Source: Bacillus zhangzhouensis
GTDB lineage: Bacteria > Bacillota > Bacilli > Bacillales > Bacillaceae
DNA: 44,834 nucleotides
Assembly (NCBI RefSeq): GCF_000715205.1
Contig: NZ_JOTP01000023.1
Span: 1-44,834 of the forward strand
Reading direction: 5' to 3'
The notes under the pieces are model-generated. The model saw only the letters and a program-made list of their open reading frames with translations. It did no database searches and was not told the DNA's origin. Position 1 is the first letter of the stretch, and each line of letters begins with the position of its first letter. The translations under genes and the position numbers were made by a program. Below are positions 15,540 to 23,807 of this stretch, piece after piece.

Positions 15540-16284
15540 GCATAAAAAAATCATGAGGCAAAAGATCACATTCATTGCACTCGGATTGATCGTTGTCTTT
15601 CAGATGGCGATGGCTTTAACGTTGAAACGAGTCATATCCAGCATTGGTGGACAAGACACGGCCGCGAACTATTTTGCCTATTCCACAAACGTCGTGTTTA
15701 TTTTACAAGTGCTCGCTGTCGTCATTGGCGCGACACTGATCTCAACAGAGTTTCAAAAAAGGACGATCAAGTTCTTATTCATCCGTCCAAAGACAAGGCT
15801 ACATATTTTTCTGTCAAAATATATGACACTTGTGCTAGCGGTCATCTACCTGTTTGTTTTTTATTACGTGCTAGCTTTTCTATTTGGCCTTATTTTCTTT
15901 GGTACTGGATTTGATGAAAGTACGGGACGGTTATTTCAGCATACGTTTGCAGTCATCGGATCACAGTGGGTGGAAGTGGTCATGATGGCAAGCTTTGCTT
16001 TTATGTGTTCCAGTTTATTTAGGAACAGCCTGATTGCGCTTGTCACCTCATTCTTTGTTTTATATGCGGCAAAATCACTTGTGCCCATCATGTCTCTCTT
16101 TGAAAATCAGTGGGGGAAAATCCTGCTTTTTGCCAATACGGACTTTACCCAATACAGCTTTCAAGGACCGCCGCCTTTTGATGGAATGAGTCCTTTGTTT
16201 TCTTTATTCATTGTAGGGGCGCATTTTGTTTTCTTTGTTGGAACGGCTTGGTTCCTTTTTTGGAAGCGTGATGTAAATGTGTAA
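15517..16284 (+). CDS. ydbK: ABC-2 type permease YdbK
   Basis: The membrane partner of YdbJ, 255 residues with about six membrane segments: ITFIALGLIVVFQMAMAL, FILQVLAVVIGATLIS, LAVIYLFVFYYVLAFLFGLIFF, a central helix pair around MMASFAFMCSSLFRNSLIALVTS, and a C-terminal helix VGAHFVFFVGTAWFLFW. The pattern of an early 'STEFQKRTIKFLFIRP' after the second helix is typical of ABC-2 permeases in the ABC2_membrane_5 group. The ATG lies inside ydbJ, implying coupled translation and a fixed ratio of subunits. Confidence 0.9.
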   Translation: MLQLIKNEHKKIMRQKITFIALGLIVVFQMAMALTLKRVISSIGGQDTAANYFAYSTNVVFILQVLAVVIGATLISTEFQKRTIKFLFIRPKTRLHIFLSKYMTLVLAVIYLFVFYYVLAFLFGLIFFGTGFDESTGRLFQHTFAVIGSQWVEVVMMASFAFMCSSLFRNSLIALVTSFFVLYAAKSLVPIMSLFENQWGKILLFANTDFTQYSFQGPPPFDGMSPLFSLFIVGAHFVFFVGTAWFLFWKRDVNV

Positions 16285-16401
16285 AAATTGTGTCAAATAA
16301 CAAGAAAAATTCGTGACATCTTTGTGAAAACGAGTCTGTATTTCACGATAACCGACTGATTTTGTCTTATAATAAAGAGGAGTCATGGAGGTGGCACTAT
16401 C

Positions 16402-16737
16402 GTGAAAAATTTCATTACGGCTTTACCCATTTTGTTGCTGCTGTCGTTTTCGTTTGTGTCTTTTGCCTTCCAGTTTGATCATCTTGTTTATTTCAGACTA
16501 GCGCTAGGGATCTTTTCATTAGCCGGTCTTTTCTTTCTGTATACACTTAAAAGAAACATGAAATGGTTCATGGTTTATTTATATGCGAGCTGGATCATTC
16601 TTGCTGCCGTCACGACATTTGAGGAACCTGTATTTTCTCAATTCTTTTTCGGTGGTTTAACGATGACAATGGGCTATCTCACTTATATGCTCATTTACTT
16701 AGGAATGAAGCAGGACCGTGTAGTGAAATCACATTAA
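16402..16737 (+). CDS. ydbL: Small membrane protein YdbL
   Basis: A 111-residue protein with four hydrophobic segments (about 4-24, 28-48, 55-72 and 85-103) and short polar links; no catalytic motif is visible. GTG 16402 follows GGAGGTGGCACTATC. It sits directly after ydbJK, as in B. subtilis, and could be an accessory of that transporter, but a 117-base gap with TATAAT at 16368-16373 suggests its own promoter. Confidence 0.8.
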   Translation: MKNFITALPILLLLSFSFVSFAFQFDHLVYFRLALGIFSLAGLFFLYTLKRNMKWFMVYLYASWIILAAVTTFEEPVFSQFFFGGLTMTMGYLTYMLIYLGMKQDRVVKSH

Positions 16738-16740
16738 AAC

Positions 16741-16784
16741 AAAAGCCGATAAAATCTGTTATTCGATTTTATCGGCTTTTTTAT
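16741..16784 (+). terminator. Intrinsic terminator of ydbL
   Basis: A long perfect stem of 16 bp (AAAAGCCGATAAAATC at 16741-16756 with its complement ending at 16780) with a short loop and TTTTTT. Confidence 0.92.
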
Positions 16785-16797
16785 TTCTATTGAGGCA

Positions 16798-16828
16798 AAC
16801 AAAAGAGCAGCCAGCTTTTGACTGCTCA
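16798..16828 (-). terminator. Intrinsic terminator of fbpB
   Basis: GAGCAG (16805-16810) and CTGCTC (16822-16827) form a stem that on the minus strand runs into TTTTG. It lies 9 bases past the fbpB stop. Confidence 0.82.
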
Positions 16829-16836
16829 TTTTGTAT

Positions 16837-16986
16837 TTATGATTCACGTCCAGCAGCTGCAAGCTGCTTCTGATGCTTTTTGTCGATGGTTTCGTATATA
16901 CTTTCCATCATCTTAGGATCGCGCATGATCGCTTTCTTGTTCTCTTCAATCAATTGCTGGTATGTTTTGATCTTCTTCTTAGACAT
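16837..16986 (-). CDS. fbpB: Small basic Fur-regulated protein FbpB
   Basis: A 49-residue, lysine-rich protein (MSKKKIKTYQQLIEENKKAI at the start, then a MMESIYETIDKKHQKQ helix). In B. subtilis FbpB assists the small RNA FsrA in the iron-sparing response. Identity is supported by size, charge (about 12 Lys/Arg), position between ydbL and ydbP, and a near-perfect Fur box upstream at 17044-17058. Two in-frame ATGs are possible (16986 and 16995): the site AAAGGAGCG is only two bases before the first and eleven before the second. I prefer 16986. Confidence 0.86.
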   Translation of the reverse strand: MSKKKIKTYQQLIEENKKAIMRDPKMMESIYETIDKKHQKQLAAAGRES

Positions 16987-17043
16987 GTGACTCATCGCTC
17001 CTTTATAAGAATGGGTATTTATAAGATTTCACATAGATGAAAT

Positions 17044-17058
17044 TGATAATCATTTTCA
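17044..17058 (-). promoter_or_regulatory. Fur box upstream of fbpB
   Basis: TGATAATCATTTTCA matches the 15-base Fur consensus TGATAATNATTATCA with one mismatch. It lies 57 bases upstream of the fbpB start, so fbpB should be expressed under iron limitation. Confidence 0.9.
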
Positions 17059-17120
17059 ATTAGCTAGCAACTTCATTATACAAAGTCAAATGTCAGAAGT
17101 AAAGATTCAATTCAGAAAAT

Positions 17121-17330
17121 TCACGTAACCGACATATTCCCAGCCCTATCGACTTTGAATTCTTTCCCAGGAAATAATTCGCTGTCAATTCTTGTCGTGG
17201 CATCATAGAAAACATTCTTTTCTTCGTTGAAACGTTTTGGCCATACTTCTCGTCTTATGTAGGGATTCGATAAAAGAGGATAGAGAAGAAATGAAAAAGA
17301 CACCAGCAAGAGTTTGCTGATGTCTTTCAT
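17121..17330 (-). CDS. Possible small exported protein overlapping a terminator
   Basis: A 69-residue frame with a signal-like start (MKDISKLLLVSFSFLLYPLL) and a plausible C-terminal part (LFPGKEFKVDRAGNMSV), but no clear ribosome site. Its first 14 codons are the ydbP terminator hairpin, which would be an unusual place for a start. It may be a real small gene translated by readthrough from ydbP, a remnant of a gene lost from this spot, or chance. I cannot assign a family. Confidence 0.4.
   Translation of the reverse strand: MKDISKLLLVSFSFLLYPLLSNPYIRREVWPKRFNEEKNVFYDATTRIDSELFPGKEFKVDRAGNMSVT
17292..17327 (-). terminator. Intrinsic terminator of ydbP
   Basis: A 14-bp near-perfect stem, AAAGACATCAGCAA / TTGCTGGTGTCTTT read on the minus strand (17314-17327 and 17296-17309), loop of four, followed by TTTTTC. 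Confidence 0.88.
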
Positions 17331-17339
17331 TATCATCAA

Positions 17340-17660
17340 TTATGAAACGTGCTCTTGAAGAAACTCTGTCACTTCTTCGGGTGATTTTGCGTTTGCACTG
17401 TGTAAATGACCTGTTTTTTCACCATTTTTGAAAATTAACAGGCTGGGAATACCCATGACCTGATAGGTTTCCGCTAATTCAGGGAAGTCATCTTTGTTTA
17501 TTTCAAACCATTCATGGTGAGCATAAGCCTCTAAAATGTTTGGAATGAACATGTCCATTCTTGTGCAATCAGGACACCATGTCGCAAAGAATTTAACGAT
17601 GACTTCTTTGTCTGATTGAATGATTTCATTGAATTGTTCAGTACTTGTGATTTTTTTCAA
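17340..17660 (-). CDS. ydbP: Thioredoxin-like protein YdbP
   Basis: A 106-residue thioredoxin-fold protein with active site FFATWCPDCTRMDMF (CPDC, not CGPC), the cis-Pro in GIPSLLIFKNG and the normal strand order. It is probably a cytosolic thiol-disulfide reductant of unknown partner. TTG 17660 (then KKITSTEQF) follows AAAGGAG and gives the length remembered for B. subtilis YdbP; the frame is open nine codons upstream. Confidence 0.92.
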   Translation of the reverse strand: MKKITSTEQFNEIIQSDKEVIVKFFATWCPDCTRMDMFIPNILEAYAHHEWFEINKDDFPELAETYQVMGIPSLLIFKNGEKTGHLHSANAKSPEEVTEFLQEHVS

Positions 17661-17845
17661 TTTGTCACAACTCCTTTTCAATGTCATTTTAATATAAAAT
17701 AAAGGCGAATGACATACAAATGCTCGGGGGGGCGCTTACAACCTTTACAAATCATTTCAATTCCGTAACAAGAAAAATAAATTAGAGCATTTTCGCTTGA
17801 AAGTGATAAGATAGTAAAGATGAATTTTAGTGGGGGGAGTATCCA

Positions 17846-18928
17846 TTGAAAATAAGTTTAGGATTGGTTTACGGCGGAAAGTCAGCCGAACATAATGTAT
17901 CACTGCAAACAGCCCTTGCAGTAACAAAAGCACTTAACACTGAGAAGTTCGATATACATCCAATTTATATTACAGAAGAGGGCGAATGGCTAAGAGGAGA
18001 AAAACTCACTGAACCAGTATCAAACGTCAAAATGCTTCAATTTGAACAAAACGCAAAGACGTTTTTACCAACTTCTTTAAATGAGAGCATGTTTCCACAG
18101 CCTACATCAGCTGATGAGAAGATTGATGTCGTCTTCCCATTGCTGCACGGACCAAATGGTGAAGATGGAACGATGCAAGGTTTACTTGAACTGTTAAATA
18201 TCCCGTATGTCGGCAACGGCGTTCTCGCTTCTGCTGCGGGTATGGATAAAGTCATGATGAAAGATGTTTTTGCGCAAGCAGGACTTGCACAAGCAAAGCA
18301 CCTTTCCTTCAATAAAAAAGACTATGAGAAAACAACATCAGACAGCTTAGAACAGGTGGAGCAAGTACTAGGCTATCCATGCTTTGTGAAACCTGCCAAC
18401 ATGGGATCAAGTGTTGGAATTAGTAAATGTCGCAACAAAGAAGAGCTTCAAGCAGCATTTGATTTGGCTTTCCAATATGATCGTCGTGTTGTCGTGGAAG
18501 AAGGCGTCATTGGAAGAGAAATCGAAATTGGTGTATTAGGAAATGACGAGCCGAAATGTTCTGTTGTTGGTGAAATTGCACCTAAAACAGATTTTTATGA
18601 CTACAAAGCAAAATATGAAGATGGCGATACAGACTTGATCATTCCTGCTAGTGTTTCAGAGGATGAATACAAGACGATTCACGATATGGCGATTAAAGCA
18701 TTTAAAGCCATTGATGGAGCTGGCCTCGTGCGTGCAGACTTCTTCCTAACAGAGGAAGGCAAAGTGCTGATCAATGAAGTGAATACAATGCCTGGATTCA
18801 CACCATTCAGTATGTTCCCACTGCTTTGGAAACATACTGGTGTAGAGTATCCTGAGTTGATTGAAAAGCTGGTGTCACTTGCAATTGAACGCCATCAAGA
18901 AAAACAAACCATTAAAACAACTTTTTAA
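17846..18928 (+). CDS. ddl: D-alanine--D-alanine ligase
   Basis: An ATP-grasp enzyme joining two D-Ala molecules for the peptidoglycan pentapeptide. The 360-residue protein has [14 protein letters not shown] at the N terminus, [13 protein letters not shown], the ATP-binding [29 protein letters not shown], the omega-loop [14 protein letters not shown] with a Tyr (D-Ala-D-Ala rather than D-Ala-D-lactate type), and the metal site [14 protein letters not shown] 17846 follows GGGGGGAG. It precedes murF, the next step, as in B. subtilis. Confidence 0.97.
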   Translation: MKISLGLVYGGKSAEHNVSLQTALAVTKALNTEKFDIHPIYITEEGEWLRGEKLTEPVSNVKMLQFEQNAKTFLPTSLNESMFPQPTSADEKIDVVFPLLHGPNGEDGTMQGLLELLNIPYVGNGVLASAAGMDKVMMKDVFAQAGLAQAKHLSFNKKDYEKTTSDSLEQVEQVLGYPCFVKPANMGSSVGISKCRNKEELQAAFDLAFQYDRRVVVEEGVIGREIEIGVLGNDEPKCSVVGEIAPKTDFYDYKAKYEDGDTDLIIPASVSEDEYKTIHDMAIKAFKAIDGAGLVRADFFLTEEGKVLINEVNTMPGFTPFSMFPLLWKHTGVEYPELIEKLVSLAIERHQEKQTIKTTF

Positions 18929-18942
18929 TGTGGGCAACAAGC

Positions 18943-18975
18943 AGACACTATCCTATAGGTAGTGTCTCTTTTCCT
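18943..18975 (+). terminator. Hairpin between ddl and murF
   Basis: AGACACTATC / GGTAGTGTCT stem (18943-18967) followed by CTTTTCCTT. It may partly terminate transcription and set the ddl:murF ratio. Confidence 0.65.
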
Positions 18976-19009
18976 TCAAACGTGAAATGAGAAAGAGAGG
19001 CGAAAAATC

Positions 19010-20374
19010 ATGATCAAACGTACAGTGAAACAAGTCGCCCAAATGGCTGGTGGAACACTATCTAATCAATCTTTTGGCGAAGAGCAGATTCACGGAGTGA
19101 CAACAGATACACGAAAAGTATCAAAAGGAGCACTGTTTATCCCACTTATTGGAGAACACTTTAACGGTCACACATTTGCTTCAAAAGCAGTGGAGCTTGG
19201 AGCTGCAGCTGTTCTTTGGGATCAAAAAGAAGCCAATCCGCCAGAAGGCGTTCCAGTCATTCTTGTAGAGGATACACTGGCTGCACTGCAACAGCTGGCG
19301 AAATCATACTTGAAAGAAGAAAACCCTCGTGTTGTCGGTATTACAGGAAGTAATGGAAAAACAACAACGAAAGACATGATTCATTCAGTATTACAAACGG
19401 CGTATCAAGTCCATAAAACAGATGGCAACTTTAATAATCATATCGGCCTTCCGCTCACCATTCTTGCGATGCCAAAAGGAACAGAGATCGCTGTTTTGGA
19501 GATGGGCATGAGTGCAAAAGGTGAAATTGAGTTTTTGTCAAGCCTTGCTGAGCCTGATGCAGCAGTCATCACCAATGTCGGAGAATCTCATATGCAAGAT
19601 TTAGGATCAAGAGAAGCAATTGCCGATGCAAAATGTGAGATCACAAAAGGGTTAAAAGAGGATGGCGTTTTTTATTACTTAGGAGATGAGCCCTTGCTTC
19701 GCGAAAGAGCGAATGTACTGACTCACAACGTGAAAACCTTTGGAGAAGCAGAGGACTGTGATATCAGAGTGAATCACATCAATCAGCTTGCAGAAGGAAC
19801 TGAATTTCAAGTCGAAGGGTACGCTCAGGCGTTTCTCATTCCTGTATTAGGGAAACATAATGTGAAGAATGCGCTTGCTGCTATTGCCATTGGCCAGCAT
19901 TTTGGGCTGAATGAAAGACAAATAACCCAAGGGTTGATGCAAACGAAATTGACAGGGATGCGTCTTGAGCTGTTTACAACAGAGAAAGGAATCACGATCA
20001 TAAACGATGCGTATAATGCGAGTCCTACTTCCATGAAAGCGGCGATTGATCTTGTAGGAGATATGGACGGTTTCGCCAATCGCATTCTAGTACTTGGTGA
20101 TATGCTTGAGATGGGAAGCGAAGAAGAAACGTATCATTATGAACTAGGTCGATACATCAAGCCTGAGTTTATTGATCATGTCATGACGTATGGACGTCTT
20201 GGTGCATTCATTGCTGAAGGAGCGAAGAAAGCATTTGGAGACGCGCGCGTGTTCTCATGTATGGACAAAGAGGAACTGAAGAAAAAACTAGCTGAAGTGG
20301 CAGGACCTGACGATGTTGTTCTTGTCAAAGCCTCACGCGGCATGAGATTGGAAGAAGTCATTACTGCACTATAA
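19010..20374 (+). CDS. murF: UDP-MurNAc-tripeptide:D-Ala-D-Ala ligase MurF
   Basis: Adds the D-Ala-D-Ala dipeptide made by Ddl to UDP-MurNAc-tripeptide, the last cytosolic step of peptidoglycan precursor assembly. The 454-residue protein has the uridine-binding N domain (HGVTTDTRKVSKGALFIPL), the ATP loop GITGSNGKTTTKD, the Mur-family metal region AVLEMGMSAKGEI and NVGESHMQDLGS, and the C domain with NDAYNASPTSMKAAI and ILVLGDMLEMG. The ATG 19010 follows AAAGAGAGGCG. Confidence 0.97.
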   Translation: MIKRTVKQVAQMAGGTLSNQSFGEEQIHGVTTDTRKVSKGALFIPLIGEHFNGHTFASKAVELGAAAVLWDQKEANPPEGVPVILVEDTLAALQQLAKSYLKEENPRVVGITGSNGKTTTKDMIHSVLQTAYQVHKTDGNFNNHIGLPLTILAMPKGTEIAVLEMGMSAKGEIEFLSSLAEPDAAVITNVGESHMQDLGSREAIADAKCEITKGLKEDGVFYYLGDEPLLRERANVLTHNVKTFGEAEDCDIRVNHINQLAEGTEFQVEGYAQAFLIPVLGKHNVKNALAAIAIGQHFGLNERQITQGLMQTKLTGMRLELFTTEKGITIINDAYNASPTSMKAAIDLVGDMDGFANRILVLGDMLEMGSEEETYHYELGRYIKPEFIDHVMTYGRLGAFIAEGAKKAFGDARVFSCMDKEELKKKLAEVAGPDDVVLVKASRGMRLEEVITAL

Positions 20375-20400
20375 AAGTTAGCGGCAAAGAAGGTGACAGA

Positions 20401-21093
20401 ATGATTGGCTGTCTATGTATACACGGTTTTACTGGAGCCCCTTATGAGGTAGAACCGCTGGCACAGTATTTAAAGCAGACGACAGATTGGAACGTGCAGT
20501 CTGTCACGCTTCCGGGTCATGGGAAGGAACTTCAGTTAAAAGGCATTCTTTATCAAGAGTGGATTGCGACAGCTGAACTAGAACTTTTATCCCTCTACCG
20601 AACTTGTGACACCATTTATTTGGTCGGCTTTTCAATGGGCGGGATGATTGCTTCTTACTTAGCTGCGAAGTATCCGGTTGCCCGCCTTGTCCTTTTAAGT
20701 GCTGCGGCAAAATATGTGAACCCAAAACAGATGATCCAAGACACAAGGCAGATGATGAAGGAATCTTTGTCTGGGTTGATTGATACGAACCCCTTGTATG
20801 ATCGATATCGTCATAAGCTAACGAGTACGCCGCTATCAGCTGCTGTAGAATTTATGAAGCTGGTCAAACAAACGAAGAGCTCCCTGGAGAAACTTCATCT
20901 GCCCGTCTTGATTGTTCAAGGGGAAAGCGACGGGATTGTTCCCGCTTCTAGCGCAGAATTTATTTATCATAAAATCCCATCTCGCCAGAAAGAAATGTTT
21001 TATTTACCTGACTGTAAACATCATGTTTGTCACGAGCCATGTGCACAGCAATTGTTTGAGAAAGTAGAACAATTTCTAAAAAAAGCAATTTAA
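20401..21093 (+). CDS. Alpha/beta-hydrolase carboxylesterase
   Basis: A 230-residue serine hydrolase of the Est30/serine aminopeptidase S33 type, with oxyanion segment CIHGFTGAPYEVEPLA, nucleophile elbow VGFSMGGMIA, acid in VQGESDGIVPASSA and catalytic His in CKHHVCHEPC. Substrates are probably short acyl esters; the physiological role is unknown. Start ATG 20401 follows GAAGGTGACAG, 26 bases after murF, so it may be cotranscribed. Confidence 0.9.
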   Translation: MIGCLCIHGFTGAPYEVEPLAQYLKQTTDWNVQSVTLPGHGKELQLKGILYQEWIATAELELLSLYRTCDTIYLVGFSMGGMIASYLAAKYPVARLVLLSAAAKYVNPKQMIQDTRQMMKESLSGLIDTNPLYDRYRHKLTSTPLSAAVEFMKLVKQTKSSLEKLHLPVLIVQGESDGIVPASSAEFIYHKIPSRQKEMFYLPDCKHHVCHEPCAQQLFEKVEQFLKKAI

Positions 21094-21220
21094 TATATAG
21101 AAAAGCGAAAATGTGGCTAAACTAATATAAATTGAATCCCACTTGTTAAAATCTGCAACATTTTTGTCGAATCAGTGACAGGCCTATGTTACAATAGGAA
21201 AGAAAAGGTGGTCGATTCGG

Positions 21221-21559
21221 TTGCTTCAATATGACGGAAAAACCTTTATCCCGCAGTCTAATTCGAGTAATGGGGAAGTATCAGAAGGAACCATATTTCA
21301 ATATCGTCAGGACGGGAATATATTAACGGGGACATATCAGGGCGGCAGTATTGTATCTGGCGTACTTGTAGGAACAGTGAAAGAGGATGGAACACTTCAT
21401 TTTAGATACCACCATGTGGGCAAGGACGGTAGCATGAGGAGCGGGTCCTGTCATTCCACACCTAAGCAGCTGGATAACGGAAAAATTCAACTGTTAGAAA
21501 GGTGGAAATGGATGGACGGAGATCAAAGTGAAGGTGAATCTGTCATTGTGGAGCAGTAG
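21221..21559 (+). CDS. Small conserved beta-rich protein, 112 aa
   Basis: Members are often labelled N-acetylglutamate synthase in databases, but there is no GNAT fold or acetyl-CoA motif here and I do not accept that label. The protein shows repeated beta-strand patterns (GTIFQYRQDGNILTGTYQGG, then VSGVLVGTVKEDGTLHFRYHHV) and ends in RWKWMDGDQSEGESVI. It is probably a small beta-barrel of unknown function. TTG 21221 follows AAAAGGTGG. Confidence 0.75.
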   Translation: MLQYDGKTFIPQSNSSNGEVSEGTIFQYRQDGNILTGTYQGGSIVSGVLVGTVKEDGTLHFRYHHVGKDGSMRSGSCHSTPKQLDNGKIQLLERWKWMDGDQSEGESVIVEQ

Positions 21560-21645
21560 ATATATCCATTTCTGTCTTGTTGAAAAACAAATAGTGTAAT
21601 GGTAAGATATAATGTAGGGTAATTCGGGCTTTGTATATAATGGAC

Positions 21646-21672
21646 CTGTCCTTTCAGAAAAGGGCAGTTTTT
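21646..21672 (+). terminator. Hairpin with T-tract in the cshA leader
   Basis: CTGTCCTTT / AAAGGGCAG stem with a short loop and TTTTT lies between the apparent promoter region (TATAAT at about 21635-21640) and cshA. It could be an attenuator for cshA or the end of an upstream transcript. Confidence 0.6.
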
Positions 21673-21724
21673 AATGATCATTCACGAGATTACTGAAACA
21701 GCAATTAGAAGGAGTTTGAATAAT

Positions 21725-23215
21725 TTGACTATAACGTTTCAAGATTTTCAATTAAGCGAAAGTCTCATGAAAGCTATTAACCGCATGGGATTTGAAGAAG
21801 CAACACCAATTCAAGCAGAAACGATTCCTCTCGGTCTTCAGAATAAAGATGTCATCGGACAAGCACAAACAGGAACAGGAAAAACAGCAGCATTTGGTAT
21901 TCCTCTGGTTGAAAAAATCGACCCAGCGTCTCCTAATATCCAAGCGATTATTATTGCGCCAACAAGAGAATTAGCGATTCAAGTATCTGAAGAGCTATAC
22001 AAAATCGGCCAAGACAAGCGTGCACGCGTTCTTCCGATTTACGGTGGACAAGATATCAGCCGCCAAATCCGTTCGCTCAAGAAGAATCCTCATATCATCG
22101 TAGGGACTCCAGGACGTTTACTCGATCACATTAACCGTCGTACAATGCGTCTTCAAAATGTTGAAACAGTTGTGCTTGATGAAGCAGATGAAATGCTAAA
22201 CATGGGTTTCATTGAAGACATTGAATCGATCCTTTCAAATGTACCAAGTGAACACCAAACACTTTTATTCTCTGCGACAATGCCTGCACCAATTAAGCGC
22301 ATTGCAGAACGTTTCATGACAAACCCAGAGCATGTAAAAGTAAAAGCAAAAGAAATGACAGTATCTAACATCCAACAGTTCTACTTGGATATTCACGAAC
22401 GTAAGAAGTTTGATACATTGACACGTCTTCTTGACATTCAATCGCCTGAGCTTTCAATTGTCTTCGGTCGTACGAAACGCCGTGTTGACGAATTGACAGA
22501 AGCGCTTAACCTTAGAGGTTATACAGCTGAAGGAATTCATGGTGACCTAACTCAAGCGAAACGTATGGTTGCGCTTCGTAAATTCAAAGAAGGTTCAATC
22601 GATGTGCTTGTGGCAACAGACGTTGCAGCACGTGGACTTGATATCTCTGGCGTGACACACGTGTATAACTTCGACGTGCCACAAGATCCAGAAAGCTATG
22701 TACACCGTATTGGACGTACAGGCCGTGCTGGACGTACAGGTATGGCTGTGACATTTATCACACCACGTGAAAAAGATATGCTTCGTGCGATTGAGCAAAC
22801 GACAAATCGTAAAATGGATCGTATGAAAGAGCCAACTCTAGATGAAGCAATTGAAGGACAACAGCAAGTAACAGTTGACCGTCTACGCACGATCATCAGT
22901 GAAAACAACTTAAACTTCTACATGACAGCTGCTGCTGAATTGCTAGAAGATCATGATTCTGTCACAGTGGTTGCGGCTGCCATCAAAATGATGACAAAAG
23001 AGCCAGATGCAACGCCAGTTCGTTTGACAGATGAAGCACCAATGATTTCAAAACGCAATCGTAACAACCGCAGCTCTTCTAAACGTAGAGACGGTGGCGG
23101 CGGTGGCGGCTATCGCGGGAAAAGCCGTTCATCTTACGGTGATAAAAAACGTTCATCAAATGATCGCAATCGTTCTTCTAGCGATCGTCGTCAAAAGAAA
23201 TCTTATAACAATTAA
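21725..23215 (+). CDS. cshA: DEAD-box RNA helicase CshA
   Basis: An ATP-dependent RNA helicase of the RNA degradosome and ribosome assembly in Firmicutes. From TTG 21725 it has 496 residues. Motifs in order: Q motif ([14 protein letters not shown]), I AQTGTGKT, Ia [21 protein letters not shown] region [32 protein letters not shown]. The C-terminal tail is Arg/Ser/Gly-rich ([11 protein letters not shown], then [13 protein letters not shown]), which aids RNA binding. TTG follows AGAAGGAG; the frame is open 17 codons further without a good site. Confidence 0.97.
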   Translation: MTITFQDFQLSESLMKAINRMGFEEATPIQAETIPLGLQNKDVIGQAQTGTGKTAAFGIPLVEKIDPASPNIQAIIIAPTRELAIQVSEELYKIGQDKRARVLPIYGGQDISRQIRSLKKNPHIIVGTPGRLLDHINRRTMRLQNVETVVLDEADEMLNMGFIEDIESILSNVPSEHQTLLFSATMPAPIKRIAERFMTNPEHVKVKAKEMTVSNIQQFYLDIHERKKFDTLTRLLDIQSPELSIVFGRTKRRVDELTEALNLRGYTAEGIHGDLTQAKRMVALRKFKEGSIDVLVATDVAARGLDISGVTHVYNFDVPQDPESYVHRIGRTGRAGRTGMAVTFITPREKDMLRAIEQTTNRKMDRMKEPTLDEAIEGQQQVTVDRLRTIISENNLNFYMTAAAELLEDHDSVTVVAAAIKMMTKEPDATPVRLTDEAPMISKRNRNNRSSSKRRDGGGGGGYRGKSRSSYGDKKRSSNDRNRSSSDRRQKKSYNN

Positions 23216-23223
23216 CATACAAG

Positions 23224-23254
23224 AGCGAATCCTTTGCAGGGTTCGCTTTTTTTA
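23224..23254 (+). terminator. Intrinsic terminator of cshA
   Basis: AGCGAATCCT / AGGGTTCGCT stem (23224-23247) with TTGC loop and seven T residues. Confidence 0.93.
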
Positions 23255-23264
23255 ACAGGCTTAT

Positions 23265-23290
23265 TGAAACTTTTTAGGTTCTGTTTCGTA
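23265..23290 (+). promoter_or_regulatory. Sigma-W promoter of ydbST
   Basis: TGAAAC (23265-23270), exactly 16 bases, then CGTA (23287-23290) matches the ECF sigma-W consensus. It lies 38 bases upstream of the ydbS start. YdbST in B. subtilis belongs to the sigma-W envelope-stress regulon. Confidence 0.9.
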
Positions 23291-23327
23291 ATATATTGAT
23301 AGAAAAGTAAGAGAATGGGGGAAGAAT

Positions 23328-23807
23328 GTGAGAAAACAGCCGCAACGTCAAATTAGTTTAAATGGATTAAAAGTATGGCGTCTTCAAAATGGAATTATCT
23401 CATTGATTTTCTTACTCATCATCATTGGGGTATTTATTGCTAGTTATTATTTTCAATGGCCATATTGGATTGGGGCCATCCTCATCGGATTGTGGATCTT
23501 ACAGGTCATTTTCGGAATTTGGCTCATACCGAAAATCCGTCATCACATTTGGCGCTACGAAGTATTTGAAAATGAAATTGAAATACAGCATGGGTTGATT
23601 CGCGTTACACGCGTGATTGTGCCGATGGTGCGTGTCCAGCATGTCGATACATCCCAGGGACCGCTTTTAAGGCGCTATCGCTTGGCATCTGTTCAAATTT
23701 CGACTGCTGCCACGGTTCATGATATTCCAGCGTTAGAATTAGAAGAGGCAGATGAGCTTCGTGATTACATATCTCGTTTAGCAAGGGTGACGGAAGATGA
23801 TGTCTGA
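23328..23807 (+). CDS. ydbS: PH-domain membrane protein YdbS
   Basis: A 159-residue protein with two N-terminal membrane segments (IISLIFLLIIIGVFIASYYF and WIGAILIGLWILQVIFGIW) and one bacterial PH (bPH2, DUF304) domain with RYEVFENEIEIQHGLIRVTRVIVPMVRVQHVDT. Together with YdbT it protects B. subtilis against antimicrobial peptides made by other Bacillus, by an unknown mechanism. GTG 23328 follows GGGGGAAGAAT. It overlaps ydbT by 11 bases. Confidence 0.92.
   Translation: MRKQPQRQISLNGLKVWRLQNGIISLIFLLIIIGVFIASYYFQWPYWIGAILIGLWILQVIFGIWLIPKIRHHIWRYEVFENEIEIQHGLIRVTRVIVPMVRVQHVDTSQGPLLRRYRLASVQISTAATVHDIPALELEEADELRDYISRLARVTEDDV

Noticed and set aside
21221..21559. Annotation as N-acetylglutamate synthase
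   Set aside because: The protein has no GNAT motifs; the label seems to be a propagated error.
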